Assembly (NCBI GenBank): GCA_050999295.1
Contig: JBPCPI010000198.1
Location: forward strand, 1 to 53,486
Direction: 5' to 3'
Origin: JACCQS01 sp050999295
GTDB lineage: Bacteria > Actinomycetota > Actinomycetes > Mycobacteriales > Geodermatophilaceae
Length of the DNA: 53,486 nt
The translations under genes were made by a program, and so were the position numbers. This document shows, piece after piece, positions 17,125 through 25,138 of this stretch. Within the stretch, counting starts at the first letter, position 1, and each line of letters starts with the position of its first letter. Below the pieces are notes generated by a model. The model was not told the origin of the DNA, made no database searches, and saw only the letters and a program-made list of their open reading frames with translations.

Positions 17125-18918
17125 TCAGCGCGCGTAGATGGCGTCCACGTCAGCGGCGAAGGCCTTGAGTACGACAGCTCGCTTGATGCTGTTCTTCGGA
17201 GTCAGTTCTCCGGCGTGCTCGGTGAAGTCTCGATCAAGGATCCGGAACACCTTGATGCCCTCGGCGTCGGAGACTGCCCGATTGGCTTCGTCCACCGCCT
17301 TCTGGATCTCGGCCCGCACATCCTCGTCCTCGGCGAGGGTGCGGACGCTGCTGCCGGCTGCCTTGCCATGCCCAGCGGCCCATGCCGGTATTGCCTCGGC
17401 ATCCAGGGTGACCAGCGCGCCGATGAACGGCCTTTGGTCTCCGACCACCATGCACTGGCTGACCAGCGGGTGGGCACGCAAGCGGTCCTCCAGGACTGCT
17501 GGCACCACGTTCTTGCCCCCGGCGGTGACCAGAAGTTCCTTCCTGCGACCGGTGATGGTGAGGAAGCCGCTGTCATCCATCGCGCCGAGGTCCCCCGTGT
17601 GGAACCAACCCTCTTCGGTCAGCACGTCGCGGGTGGCCTGCGGATTGTTCCAATAGCCCTCGAAGACATGCTCACCCTTGATCAGGACTTCCCCCTCGTC
17701 GCTGATCCGAACCGCGACACCGGCGAACGGGCGCCCGACCGATCCGATCTTGACAGCATGTTCCACGTTCACCGTCGAGGCGGCAGAGGTCTCGGTCAGC
17801 CCGTACCCCTCGTAGATGGTCAGTCCGATACCGCGGAAGAAGTGCCCGAGCCGGGCACCAAGGGGAGCTCCACTGGAGATGGCCGCGCGGCACCGCCCAC
17901 CCAGCGTGTCGCGCAGCTTGGCGTACACCAGGCGATCAAGGACCTGGTGGCGAAGGCGGAGCAGCAAGCCCACCCGCCCGTGGTCGAGGGCCCTGGAGTA
18001 GCTGATCGCGGTGTCCTCGGCAATGTCGAAGATCTTGCCCTTGCCATCGGCGTGGGCGCCCTGCTTGGCCGAGTTGTAGATCTTCTCGAACACTCGCGGA
18101 ACGGAGAGCACGAATGTCGGACCGAACTCCGCGAAATCGGCCAGCAGCGTCTTGACCTCGGAGGAGTGCCCGAGCTTCGTCTGGGTCTCCACCGATCCGA
18201 TCTCGATGATCCGGGCGAAGATGTGGGCCAGCGGCAGGAAGAGCAGGGTCGAGCCCTCGGAGTTGAAGAGCCCGGCCAGCCCCGGCAGCGCATTGCGGAC
18301 CTCGAAGAGCAGGTTGCGCTGGGTCAGCCGGCAGCCCTTGGGCCGGCCGGTCGTGCCGCTGGTGTAAACGATCGTGGCCAGGCCGTCGGCCGTGACGGCT
18401 TCCCGGCGCGCGTGCAGTTCGTCGTCACCGAGGTCGGCCCCGGTCTCGGAGAACCACTCGATCGCTCCGTTGTCGATCTGCCAGACGTGGGAGAGCTGGT
18501 CGAGGTCCTCGCGAACGGATTGGACGAGCTCCTCGTGCCGCTCGGACTCCACGACGATCGCAGTCGCTCCCGAATCGGCTAGGATCCACTGCACCTGCTC
18601 CGCGCTGGAGGTCTCATAGATCGGTACGGTGACCGCGCCGGCCGCCCAGATGGCATAGTCGAGCAGCGTCCACTCGTATCGCGTCTTGCTCATCAGCGCG
18701 ATCCGGTCCCCTTGGCCCACACCGTTGCTGAGCAGTCCTTTGGCGACTGCGAGCACGTCCCGCGCGAACTCGGCAGCAGTCACGTCCTGCCAAGCGAAGC
18801 CATGCCGTACGGCGAAGAGCACCTGGTCCGGGGAGCGCTCGGCATGGTCGAAGACGGAGTCGGTCAGGGTGTCGGTCTCGGCTACCGGAACCAAGCTCGG
18901 CACTGCGAGGTCGCGCAC
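17125..18918 (-). CDS. Long-chain fatty-acid-CoA ligase, FadD15-like
   Basis: 597 residues of the AMP-forming acyl-CoA synthetase family. Phosphate-binding motif VYTSGTTGRPKG at 184-195, then YEGYGLTETSA, the hinge-region TGDLG and ITGRRKELLVTAGGKNV with the C-terminal lid. It activates fatty acids to acyl-CoA. By sequence features and position it corresponds to Rv2187 (fadD15). GTG start 7 nt after a -10 box. The PLA2-like gene follows immediately. Confidence 0.92.
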   Translation of the reverse strand: MRDLAVPSLVPVAETDTLTDSVFDHAERSPDQVLFAVRHGFAWQDVTAAEFARDVLAVAKGLLSNGVGQGDRIALMSKTRYEWTLLDYAIWAAGAVTVPIYETSSAEQVQWILADSGATAIVVESERHEELVQSVREDLDQLSHVWQIDNGAIEWFSETGADLGDDELHARREAVTADGLATIVYTSGTTGRPKGCRLTQRNLLFEVRNALPGLAGLFNSEGSTLLFLPLAHIFARIIEIGSVETQTKLGHSSEVKTLLADFAEFGPTFVLSVPRVFEKIYNSAKQGAHADGKGKIFDIAEDTAISYSRALDHGRVGLLLRLRHQVLDRLVYAKLRDTLGGRCRAAISSGAPLGARLGHFFRGIGLTIYEGYGLTETSAASTVNVEHAVKIGSVGRPFAGVAVRISDEGEVLIKGEHVFEGYWNNPQATRDVLTEEGWFHTGDLGAMDDSGFLTITGRRKELLVTAGGKNVVPAVLEDRLRAHPLVSQCMVVGDQRPFIGALVTLDAEAIPAWAAGHGKAAGSSVRTLAEDEDVRAEIQKAVDEANRAVSDAEGIKVFRILDRDFTEHAGELTPKNSIKRAVVLKAFAADVDAIYAR

Positions 18919-18925
18919 GTCAGCG

Positions 18926-18931
18926 AATGTA
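18926..18931 (-). promoter_or_regulatory. -10 box TACATT of the leaderless fadD15-like promoter
   Basis: On the minus strand TACATT, then 7 nt, then GTG 18918. No ribosome site. Confidence 0.6.
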
Positions 18932-18970
18932 GCCGCTGAGTGCGGCGCGGAGTGATGGCAGGCTGCCGGT

Positions 18971-19360
18971 GTGCCGACAGTCGATCTCGTCGACGAGACC
19001 TACCTGCGCGCCCCCGTCGAACGGGTCGCCGAGGTGGTCCACGACGAGGCGCGTTGGTCGCTGTGGTGGCCGCAACTGCATCCGGTGGTCTTCATGGATA
19101 GAGGGACTGCCGGCATCCGCTGGAACATCACCGGTGCGCTGGTCGGCAGCATGGAGATCTGGCTCGAGCCCTATGCGCAACCGATGGGCGGCGTCGTGCT
19201 GCATTTCTACCTGCGCGCCGACCCGACGGCCCCCGGCTCGGCGACCGTGCCTGCGCCACTGACCGGGCGGGCGGCGAGGGCAGAATCCGTACGCTGGGCC
19301 AAGGCCAGCAAACGCGACCTCTGGGCACTCAAGGACGAGTTGGAAGCGGAGGTCCGGTGA
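18971..19360 (+). CDS. SRPBCC-like protein (Rv2186c position)
   Basis: 129 residues. VDLVDETYLRAPVERVAEVVHDEARWSLWWPQL resembles the first strand and helix of polyketide cyclase/START-like (SRPBCC) domains, with W-rich segments lining a possible hydrophobic pocket. GTG start 6 nt after a CAGGCT box, possibly leaderless. It diverges from the acyl-CoA ligase gene, hinting at a lipid ligand, but no function can be assigned. Confidence 0.72.
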   Translation: MPTVDLVDETYLRAPVERVAEVVHDEARWSLWWPQLHPVVFMDRGTAGIRWNITGALVGSMEIWLEPYAQPMGGVVLHFYLRADPTAPGSATVPAPLTGRAARAESVRWAKASKRDLWALKDELEAEVR

Positions 19361-19371
19361 GGCGTCAGGGG

Positions 19372-19440
19372 ACTTTCTCCGGAGAAAGTGACTTCTGCCG
19401 CCGCCCAGACCGCACATTCTCCGGAGAAAGTGCGGTCTGG
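19372..19440 (+). repeat. Paired palindromic repeat (locus A)
   Basis: ACTTTCTCCGGAGAAAGT, a perfect 18-bp palindrome, at 19372-19389 and a near copy (ACATTCTCCGGAGAAAGT) at 19414-19431, exactly 42 nt apart. The second copy is extended: 19405-19440 is a 36-nt inverted repeat with one mismatch. It fills the 85-bp gap between two genes. A second pair lies at 46263-46332. Confidence 0.92.
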
Positions 19441-19445
19441 GGCGG

Positions 19446-20210
19446 GTGAGGCTGCACCTGGTCAGCGACGTGCATGGCGCGGTCGAGCCGCTGCGCCGCG
19501 CCGGGGCGGAGGCCGACGTGCTGATCTGCCTCGGTGACCTGCTCTGCTTTCTCGACTACTTCGACTACGACGCGGGTGTGTTCGGCTCCCTGTTCGGATC
19601 GGAGGCGGTCGCTCGGCTGGTTGAACTGCGGACCGCCCGCCGCTTCGGCGAGGCACGGGACTGGTCCCGCGGGCTGTGGGAAGGGCTGCCGGACGGTCGG
19701 GCCGCGATGGACGCCGCGATAGACAAGCAGTACGCGGACATGTTCGCCGCGATGCCGACTCCGACATATGCGACATACGGCAACGTCGACATCCCGGCGC
19801 GCTGGGACGAGCACACCCACGCGGGGGTGCAGGTCGTCGACGGCGAGGTGGTCGAGATCGGCGGACTGCGCTTCGGCTTCGTGGGAGGTGGACTACAGAC
19901 CCCGATGCGAACGCCGTACGAACTTTCCGACGCGGACTACGCGGCGAAGGTCGGCGCCCTCGGACCGGTGGACGTGCTGTGCGCCCACATCCCGCCGGCC
20001 GTACCGGTACTGACCTACGACGTGATTGCCCGTCGGCTCGAGCGCGGCAGCACAGCTTTGTATGAGGCGATCCTGGAGCATCAGCCGGCCCTGATGTTCT
20101 TCGGACACGTCCATCAACCACTGGTAGCCCGGACCCGGATCGGGCGAACCGAATGCATCAACGTCGGGCACTTCGCCCGTACCAAGACGCCGTACGTGCT
20201 CGACCTCTGA
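19446..20210 (+). CDS. Calcineurin-like metallophosphoesterase
   Basis: 254 residues. All blocks of the dimetal site are visible in order: SDVHG (about 7-11), LGDLL, YGNVD (GNxD), CAHIPP and GHVHQP. Substrate unknown; such proteins cleave phosphomono- or diesters. GTG start directly after the palindromic repeat, with no clear ribosome site. Confidence 0.88.
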   Translation: MRLHLVSDVHGAVEPLRRAGAEADVLICLGDLLCFLDYFDYDAGVFGSLFGSEAVARLVELRTARRFGEARDWSRGLWEGLPDGRAAMDAAIDKQYADMFAAMPTPTYATYGNVDIPARWDEHTHAGVQVVDGEVVEIGGLRFGFVGGGLQTPMRTPYELSDADYAAKVGALGPVDVLCAHIPPAVPVLTYDVIARRLERGSTALYEAILEHQPALMFFGHVHQPLVARTRIGRTECINVGHFARTKTPYVLDL

Positions 20211-20230
20211 GCCGCAATTCGCACCGGTAT

Positions 20231-20236
20231 TAGGCT
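20231..20236 (+). promoter_or_regulatory. -10 box TAGGCT of a leaderless promoter
   Basis: TAGGCT, 7 nt, then ATG 20244. Confidence 0.65.
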
Positions 20237-20243
20237 TTCCGCC

Positions 20244-20675
20244 ATGCCCGAGCAGTCCCAGCAGTCCATCGACATCGCCGCGCCCGCCGCGGACATCATG
20301 GCGGTGATCGGTGATTTCGCGGCTTACCCCGAGTGGACGGGTGCAGTCAAGAGCGCCGAGGTCCTCGAGGAGGACGAGGACGGTTGGGCCACACAGGTTC
20401 GGTTCAGCCTCGATGCGGGTGTCGTGAAGGACAACTACGTCCTGGCATACGTGTGGTCCGGTGACACCGCCGTCCATTGGCGACTGGTCGAGGGTCAGAT
20501 GCAGAAGTCACAGGTCGGCTCGTACGAACTGCGCGAATCGGGTGACACCACACATGTCACGTACTCGCTCACCGTCGACCTCGCCATCCCCATGCTCGGG
20601 ATGTTCAAGCGCAAGGCGGAGAAGGTCATCATGGATACCGCGCTCAAGGAGCTCAAGAAGCGCGTAGAGGGCTGA
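20244..20675 (+). CDS. SRPBCC family protein (Rv2185c-like)
   Basis: 143 residues with the SRPBCC/polyketide cyclase layout: QSIDIAAPAADIMAVIGDFAAYPEWTGAVKSAEV at the start, a long beta-sheet region, and a C-terminal helix ending LKELKKRVEG. Probably binds a hydrophobic ligand. 8 nt before the ArsA-like ATPase, likely one operon, as in mycobacteria (Rv2185c-Rv2184c-Rv2183c). Confidence 0.85.
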   Translation: MPEQSQQSIDIAAPAADIMAVIGDFAAYPEWTGAVKSAEVLEEDEDGWATQVRFSLDAGVVKDNYVLAYVWSGDTAVHWRLVEGQMQKSQVGSYELRESGDTTHVTYSLTVDLAIPMLGMFKRKAEKVIMDTALKELKKRVEG

Positions 20676-20683
20676 GCGGCGGC

Positions 20684-21970
20684 GTGCGGATCCTCCTGTT
20701 CACCGGCAAGGGCGGCGTCGGCAAGACGACTGCCGCGGCCGCGACCGCGCTCCGGCTGGCCGAACGCGGCCACAAGACGCTGGTCATGTCAGCCGATCCG
20801 GCACATTCGTTGGCCGACGCCCTCGGCGGTCCGCTGATCGGGGATCGACCGACCGAGGTCGCACCGGGGTTGATGGCCGCTCAGGTCGACGGGCTGGCCA
20901 GGATGCAGCGGCACTGGGCCAATTGCGGTGACTGGGCCGCGATCACCGCCCGGCTGAGTGCGGCACTATCCGCCGGCGGCCTGGATCCGATCGTGGCCGA
21001 GGAACTGGCCGTGCTACCCGGACTCGACGAGCTGATGATCCTGCTGGCAGTGCGGGAGGAGGTGGCGGCAGGGCTCTACGACGCGGTCGTCCTCGACTGT
21101 GCTCCGACCGGCCAGACACTGCGGCTACTTGCCCTCCCGCAGGTGCTCGACCGCTACCTCGAACGGCTCTATCCGACTCACCAGCGGATGCTGCGTTCGC
21201 TCGGGCTGCTCGGCCGCGCGCGACCGAGAGAATCGGCCGCACGCGCTGGGGATCGGGAGATCCTGGCGCTGGCTGTGCACCGACTGCACGAGAGCCTGAC
21301 GGCACTGCGGCGAGTCCTGACCGATCCGGCCATCACCCGCGTGCGACTGGTGCTGACCCCGGAATCGCTGGCCTTGGCCGAGACCCGCCGTGCCCGCACC
21401 GCCCTTGCTCTGTTCGGGTACGCGGTGGACGGGGTCATCGTGAATCGGGTGATCGCTGATTCGGAACTGGATGTGCCCGCTCTGCCGAACTGGCTGACCT
21501 CCTGGGCCGGCGCCCAGCGTCGGATTCTCGACGAGGTGACCGCAAGTTTCCCCGAACTCCCCATTTCGCGGGTGGGCCACCAGGGTGACGAGCCGGTGGG
21601 TGCCGCGCGATTGGACCAGGTGGCCGAACAGCTGTACGGATCGGCTGCCGAGGGGATCGATCCCCTCGACTGGCCAGAGCAGGCCGCGCTCATGCAGGTC
21701 GTGCCCGATGGCGCGGAGTATGTCCTGCGACTGGCGATCCCGCATGCGCAGTCCTCGGAACTCACGCTGACTCGCGTGGGGGATGAACTGGCCGCGGGTG
21801 TCGGAGGCCATCGACGGCTGGTCACCCTGCCGGGTCTGCTGTCGCGTTGCCGGATCGTGGGGGCGGTACTCGGCGAGGGCGTGCTGAACGTACGATTCGA
21901 GCCGGACCCCGACCGTTGGCCGGCAGAACTGCTGCGCGCCAATACAGCAGCCGAGGAACCCGACGCGTGA
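20684..21970 (+). CDS. ArsA/Get3-type ATPase
   Basis: 428 residues. The deviant Walker A GKGGVGKT (8-15) with signature lysine, followed by MSADPAHSLADAL, places it in the ArsA/MinD SIMIBI class; VVLDCAPTGQTLRLL is the switch II region with the conserved D...PTG. Arsenite-binding cysteines are not evident and no ars genes are near, so an arsenic role is unlikely. Orthologous by position to Rv2184c. GTG start; stop overlaps the next start by 3 nt. Confidence 0.88.
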   Translation: MRILLFTGKGGVGKTTAAAATALRLAERGHKTLVMSADPAHSLADALGGPLIGDRPTEVAPGLMAAQVDGLARMQRHWANCGDWAAITARLSAALSAGGLDPIVAEELAVLPGLDELMILLAVREEVAAGLYDAVVLDCAPTGQTLRLLALPQVLDRYLERLYPTHQRMLRSLGLLGRARPRESAARAGDREILALAVHRLHESLTALRRVLTDPAITRVRLVLTPESLALAETRRARTALALFGYAVDGVIVNRVIADSELDVPALPNWLTSWAGAQRRILDEVTASFPELPISRVGHQGDEPVGAARLDQVAEQLYGSAAEGIDPLDWPEQAALMQVVPDGAEYVLRLAIPHAQSSELTLTRVGDELAAGVGGHRRLVTLPGLLSRCRIVGAVLGEGVLNVRFEPDPDRWPAELLRANTAAEEPDA

Positions 21971-22311
21971 GTGCCTCTGCACGTGAGGCGGTGGGCGGTC
22001 CGGCCGAGGAGGCTCGACGGCTGGTCGAGGCTCTCGGCGAGTGGGCATCCACACGACTGGGCGCCGCCGACGAGCACATCGCCACCGGTTCTTCGGAATG
22101 TCAGGTCTGCCCCGTCTGCCAGCTCATCTCGGCGCTGCGTGGAGATCACTCGGAGGCGCTCGCGCGCCTGAACGACGCCTGGGCGGCATTTCTGGGAGTG
22201 CTGACTGCCCAATCCGCGCACCCTTCGACCGGGTCGCCGCCTCCTGAGGCCGGTCCGCCAGAGACGGCGGAGCCTGCGATCCGTCCCGTGCAAAGCATCC
22301 CCGTCCGGTGA
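21967..22311 (+). CDS. Conserved small protein with CxxCxxC motif (Rv2183c-like)
   Basis: 114 residues from GTG 21967, which overlaps the ArsA-like stop. A helical N-terminus is followed by SSECQVCPVCQLISALRG with C45, C48 and C51, then a helix and a Pro-rich tail. Three closely spaced cysteines suggest metal binding. Translationally coupled to the ATPase on one side and the ROK kinase on the other (GTGA overlaps), so a functional link with the ATPase is likely. Function unknown. Confidence 0.75.
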   Translation: MSASAREAVGGPAEEARRLVEALGEWASTRLGAADEHIATGSSECQVCPVCQLISALRGDHSEALARLNDAWAAFLGVLTAQSAHPSTGSPPPEAGPPETAEPAIRPVQSIPVR

Positions 22312-23300
22312 GTGACAGTCCGGTGCGGGACGGCGAACTGACCCTCGGGATCGACATCGGCGGTACCAAGATCGCCGGGGGTCTGGTGGACGAGTCCGGC
22401 ACGGTCCTCGACTGCGTCCGTCGAGAGACGCCTGGCCATGCTGTCGCCGCGGTCGAACAGGCCATCGTGGGCGTCGTCGAGGAACTCTGCGAGCGGGCGG
22501 TCGCTGGTTCGTACGGGAGGTGCATCGCAGTCGGCATCGGCGCTGCCGGGTGGGTGAGCACCGATCGATCGACGGTGCTGTTCAGCCCCCACCTGGCCTG
22601 GCGCAACACCCCGCTCAGAGCACACCTGGCCGAGCGGATCTCCTTGCCGGTGTGGGTGGACAACGACGCCAACGCCGCAGCCTGGGCGGAGTACCGCTTC
22701 GGCGCTGCTCGCGGCCACGACACAGCAGCCTGCGTCACCCTCGGCACCGGCATCGGCGGCGCAGTGATTTCGGCCGGGCGGCTGCAGCGCGGCGCCTTCG
22801 GGGTGGCCGGGGAGTGGGGCCATACCAGGGTGGTGCCGGATGGCCGGCGCTGTGTCTGCGGGAACCACGGGTGCTGGGAGCAGTACGCCAGCGGCCGGGC
22901 CCTGGCCCGTGCCGGTCAGGAGCTGATCGAGGTCGCGCCGGCGGCGGCGAGCGTGCTGTTGGCCAGCGTGAACGGGGACAGCACCCGGCTCACCGGTGCG
23001 GACGTGACGGCAGCCGCGCTGGCCGGCGACCCCGCGGCCATCGAATTGGTGCGTGAGGTCGGAACTTGGCTGGGCGAGGGCATGCTGACGATCGCGATGA
23101 TCGTCGATCCCAGTGTCATCGTGGTCGGCGGCGGAGTGGGCACTTTGGGTGATCTCCTGCTCGAACCCGCGCGCGAGCGATTTCTCGCTGCCCTCCCTGG
23201 GCGCGGGTTCCGGCCCGCGGCCCAGATCGTCCAGGTCAGTCTCGGAGCCGATGCGGGCATGATCGGCGCTGCCGAACTCGCCCGGAACAAGCTGAGCTGA
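22308..23300 (+). CDS. ROK-family glucokinase
   Basis: 330 residues. ATP-binding GIDIGGTKIAGGLVDE near the N-terminus, catalytic Asp in VDNDANAAAWAEYRFG, second phosphate loop LGTGIGGAVI, and the ROK zinc motif CVCGNHGCWE. Phosphorylates glucose to glucose-6-phosphate; in Streptomyces the glkA gene sits in the same conserved neighbourhood. GTG start overlapping the upstream stop. Confidence 0.9.
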   Translation: MSDSPVRDGELTLGIDIGGTKIAGGLVDESGTVLDCVRRETPGHAVAAVEQAIVGVVEELCERAVAGSYGRCIAVGIGAAGWVSTDRSTVLFSPHLAWRNTPLRAHLAERISLPVWVDNDANAAAWAEYRFGAARGHDTAACVTLGTGIGGAVISAGRLQRGAFGVAGEWGHTRVVPDGRRCVCGNHGCWEQYASGRALARAGQELIEVAPAAASVLLASVNGDSTRLTGADVTAAALAGDPAAIELVREVGTWLGEGMLTIAMIVDPSVIVVGGGVGTLGDLLLEPARERFLAALPGRGFRPAAQIVQVSLGADAGMIGAAELARNKLS

Positions 23301-23338
23301 GGGAAGTCGGCGACTGCCGTGGCCGGATCGTTGCGTTG

Positions 23339-24076
23339 TCAGCGATTGACCAACGTGATCTCGAACGAGTAGCGCTCCGGCCGATAGAGATGTCTTCCGT
23401 ATTCGACCGCGCGTCCGGCATCGTCGAATGCGGTACGTGAGACGGTCAGCAGCGGAGCACCGCGACTGGAGTCGAGCAATCTGGCTTCTCGCGTATCTGC
23501 CCTGCGCGACCCGATCCTCTGGTGGGCCACCCGGATGTGGACATTGCGGCCGCGCAACGCCTCGTACAGGCCGACTCGGCCGAAATCGATCGCATCCAGG
23601 TCGACCCGGTCCACGGGCAGGTAGTTCAGCATGAGGGCCAGCGGTTCCTCCTCGACCCGGCGCAGGCGCTCCAGCCGCCATACCGGTGCCCCCACGGGAA
23701 GGTTCAGCTCAGCGGCGACGGCCTCCTCACCGGGCTCGCGGCGGCAGCTCAGCACTTCCGTTCGGGGCGTCTGGCCGGCTCGACGCAGATCGTCGTGCAG
23801 GCTGGTCAGCTCGACCGCCCGCCGGATCTCGCGGCCCACGACCTGGGTTCCCACTCCTCGTTTGCGGACGACGAGACCCTTGTCGACCAGCAACTGGATC
23901 GCCTGACGCAGGGTCGGTCGGGACAGTCCGAGCTGCTGGGCGAGGCTGATCTCGTTGGCCATCCGGTCCCCTGGTGCCAGCACGCCCGTTCGAATCTCGT
24001 CCTCGAGTTGCTGGGCGACCTGGAAGTAGAGCGGCATCGGGCTGGATCGGTCGACCAGGATCGACGATGGGTCCAC
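23339..24076 (-). CDS. GntR-family (UTRA/HutC subfamily) regulator, probable IolR
   Basis: 245 residues. N-terminal winged helix (about 15-80) with LGLSRPTLRQAIQLLVDKGLV as recognition helix and wing, then a UTRA ligand domain (about 95-240). It diverges from iolE, with an operator-like palindrome between them. Corynebacterium IolR is also a GntR protein that represses inositol genes, so this is the likely inositol-operon repressor; the effector is probably an inositol intermediate (inference). GTG start with a GGAGGAG site about 13 nt upstream. Confidence 0.85.
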   Translation of the reverse strand: MDPSSILVDRSSPMPLYFQVAQQLEDEIRTGVLAPGDRMANEISLAQQLGLSRPTLRQAIQLLVDKGLVVRKRGVGTQVVGREIRRAVELTSLHDDLRRAGQTPRTEVLSCRREPGEEAVAAELNLPVGAPVWRLERLRRVEEEPLALMLNYLPVDRVDLDAIDFGRVGLYEALRGRNVHIRVAHQRIGSRRADTREARLLDSSRGAPLLTVSRTAFDDAGRAVEYGRHLYRPERYSFEITLVNR

Positions 24077-24126
24077 CTCGCTGGCTCCTCCTGCCCATGA
24101 CCCAACTTGTCGGGGGTGCTGCTCAG

Positions 24127-24154
24127 AGGCTACTCCGGAACTGCTGAATGTCAG
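24127..24154 (-). promoter_or_regulatory. Promoter of the GntR regulator gene
   Basis: On the minus strand CTGACA (24154-24149) and TAGCCT (24132-24127) with a 16-nt spacer; the leader to GTG 24076 is about 44 nt. The operator palindrome abuts the -35, allowing autoregulation. Confidence 0.5.
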
Positions 24155-24168
24155 TATGTCTTAACATA
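24155..24168 (+). promoter_or_regulatory. Probable IolR-type GntR operator in front of iolE
   Basis: TATGTCTTAACATA is a palindrome (TATGT/ACATA arms, 4-nt centre). Its core TGTCTTAACA fits the Corynebacterium glutamicum IolR consensus KGWCHTRACA as I remember it. It contains TAACAT, a possible iolE -10, so binding would block the operon promoter. Confidence 0.65.
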
Positions 24169-24244
24169 GAGTTGACGTGGAGATGCGGATGGCGGCAAGG
24201 TTGCCGTGCTAAGCGCCGCTGCCCAGCTTCGGAGGTCCGTCCGC

Positions 24245-25138
24245 GTGTTGCCTGCCCGCATCGCCGGTGCGCCCATCTCATGGGGCGTGTCCGAGGTGCC
24301 TGGCTGGGGGCACCAGCTCGACCGGGACCGAGTTCTGTCCGAGATGCGGGATCTGGGCCTCACGGCCACCGAGTTCGGACCGCCAGGTTTCCTCCCCGCC
24401 GATCCCGAAACGATGGCAAAGGAACTGGCAAGCTTCGGCCTCGCGGCGGTGGGCGGTTTCCTGGTCGTCGTCCTGCACGACCCGCGGCACGACCCGCTGG
24501 CCGAAGTCGATTCGTTCCTCGACGGATGTGTGGTTGCCGGCGCGGAGGTCGCCGTCCTCGCTGCCGGCACAGGCGATCACGGGTACGACTCTCGACCGGA
24601 GCTCGATGAGACGAGCTGGAAGACGTTGCTGCTCAACCTGGATCGCATCGACCAGCTTGCCGCTCGACGCGGTGTGCTCGCCACGATCCATCCGCACATC
24701 GGCACCATGGTGGAATCCGCCGCCGAGGTGAATAGGGTCCTGACCGGTTGCGCAATCGGTCTGTGTGTCGACACCGGGCATCTACTGATCGGCGGTACAG
24801 ATCCGGTGGTGCTGACCCGGGACAACGTCGAGCGGGTGGCCCACGTACACCTCAAGGACGTTGACGCCGGCCTCGCGCGGCAGGTTCTCGACCGATCCAT
24901 GACTTTCACCGCCGCCGTCGGTACGGGCATGTTCCGTCCGCTCGGGCAGGGCGATGTCGACATTGCGAGCATGGTGGCGACTCTGGACGCGTACGGCTAT
25001 CCCGGCTGGTACGTGCTGGAGCAGGATGTGCGGCTCGACGGCGATCCCAGGGGCAGCGGTCCGGCCGCCGATGTCGCCCTCAGCCTGGACTACCTGATGC
25101 GCCTCGACGGGGCGAGGCGGGTCAGCAATGAGCACTGA
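24245..25138 (+). CDS. iolE: Myo-inosose-2 dehydratase IolE
   Basis: 297-residue xylose-isomerase-like TIM barrel dehydrating 2-keto-myo-inositol to 3D-trihydroxycyclohexane-1,2-dione. IAGAPISWGVSEVPGWGHQL at the N-terminus is the family signature; metal-site residues lie in IHPHIGT, DTGHLLIGG, HVHLKDV and the C-terminal YVLEQDV. GTG 24245 has a strong GGAGGT site 8 nt upstream; the longer start at 24206 adds 13 residues without family match. First gene of the inositol operon. Confidence 0.93.
   Translation: MLPARIAGAPISWGVSEVPGWGHQLDRDRVLSEMRDLGLTATEFGPPGFLPADPETMAKELASFGLAAVGGFLVVVLHDPRHDPLAEVDSFLDGCVVAGAEVAVLAAGTGDHGYDSRPELDETSWKTLLLNLDRIDQLAARRGVLATIHPHIGTMVESAAEVNRVLTGCAIGLCVDTGHLLIGGTDPVVLTRDNVERVAHVHLKDVDAGLARQVLDRSMTFTAAVGTGMFRPLGQGDVDIASMVATLDAYGYPGWYVLEQDVRLDGDPRGSGPAADVALSLDYLMRLDGARRVSNEH

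Noticed and set aside
16849..18582. 577-codon plus-strand frame
   Set aside because: Antisense to the fadD15-like gene; no domain and Asp/His/Leu-rich shadow composition.
19372..19431. CRISPR-like array
   Set aside because: Only two copies of a palindrome, no further units, no cas genes, and the same pair occurs inside a coding region elsewhere.
20684..21970. Arsenite efflux ATPase
   Set aside because: No arsenite-binding Cys set and no arsR/arsB/arsC nearby; the conserved mycobacterial context argues for another role.
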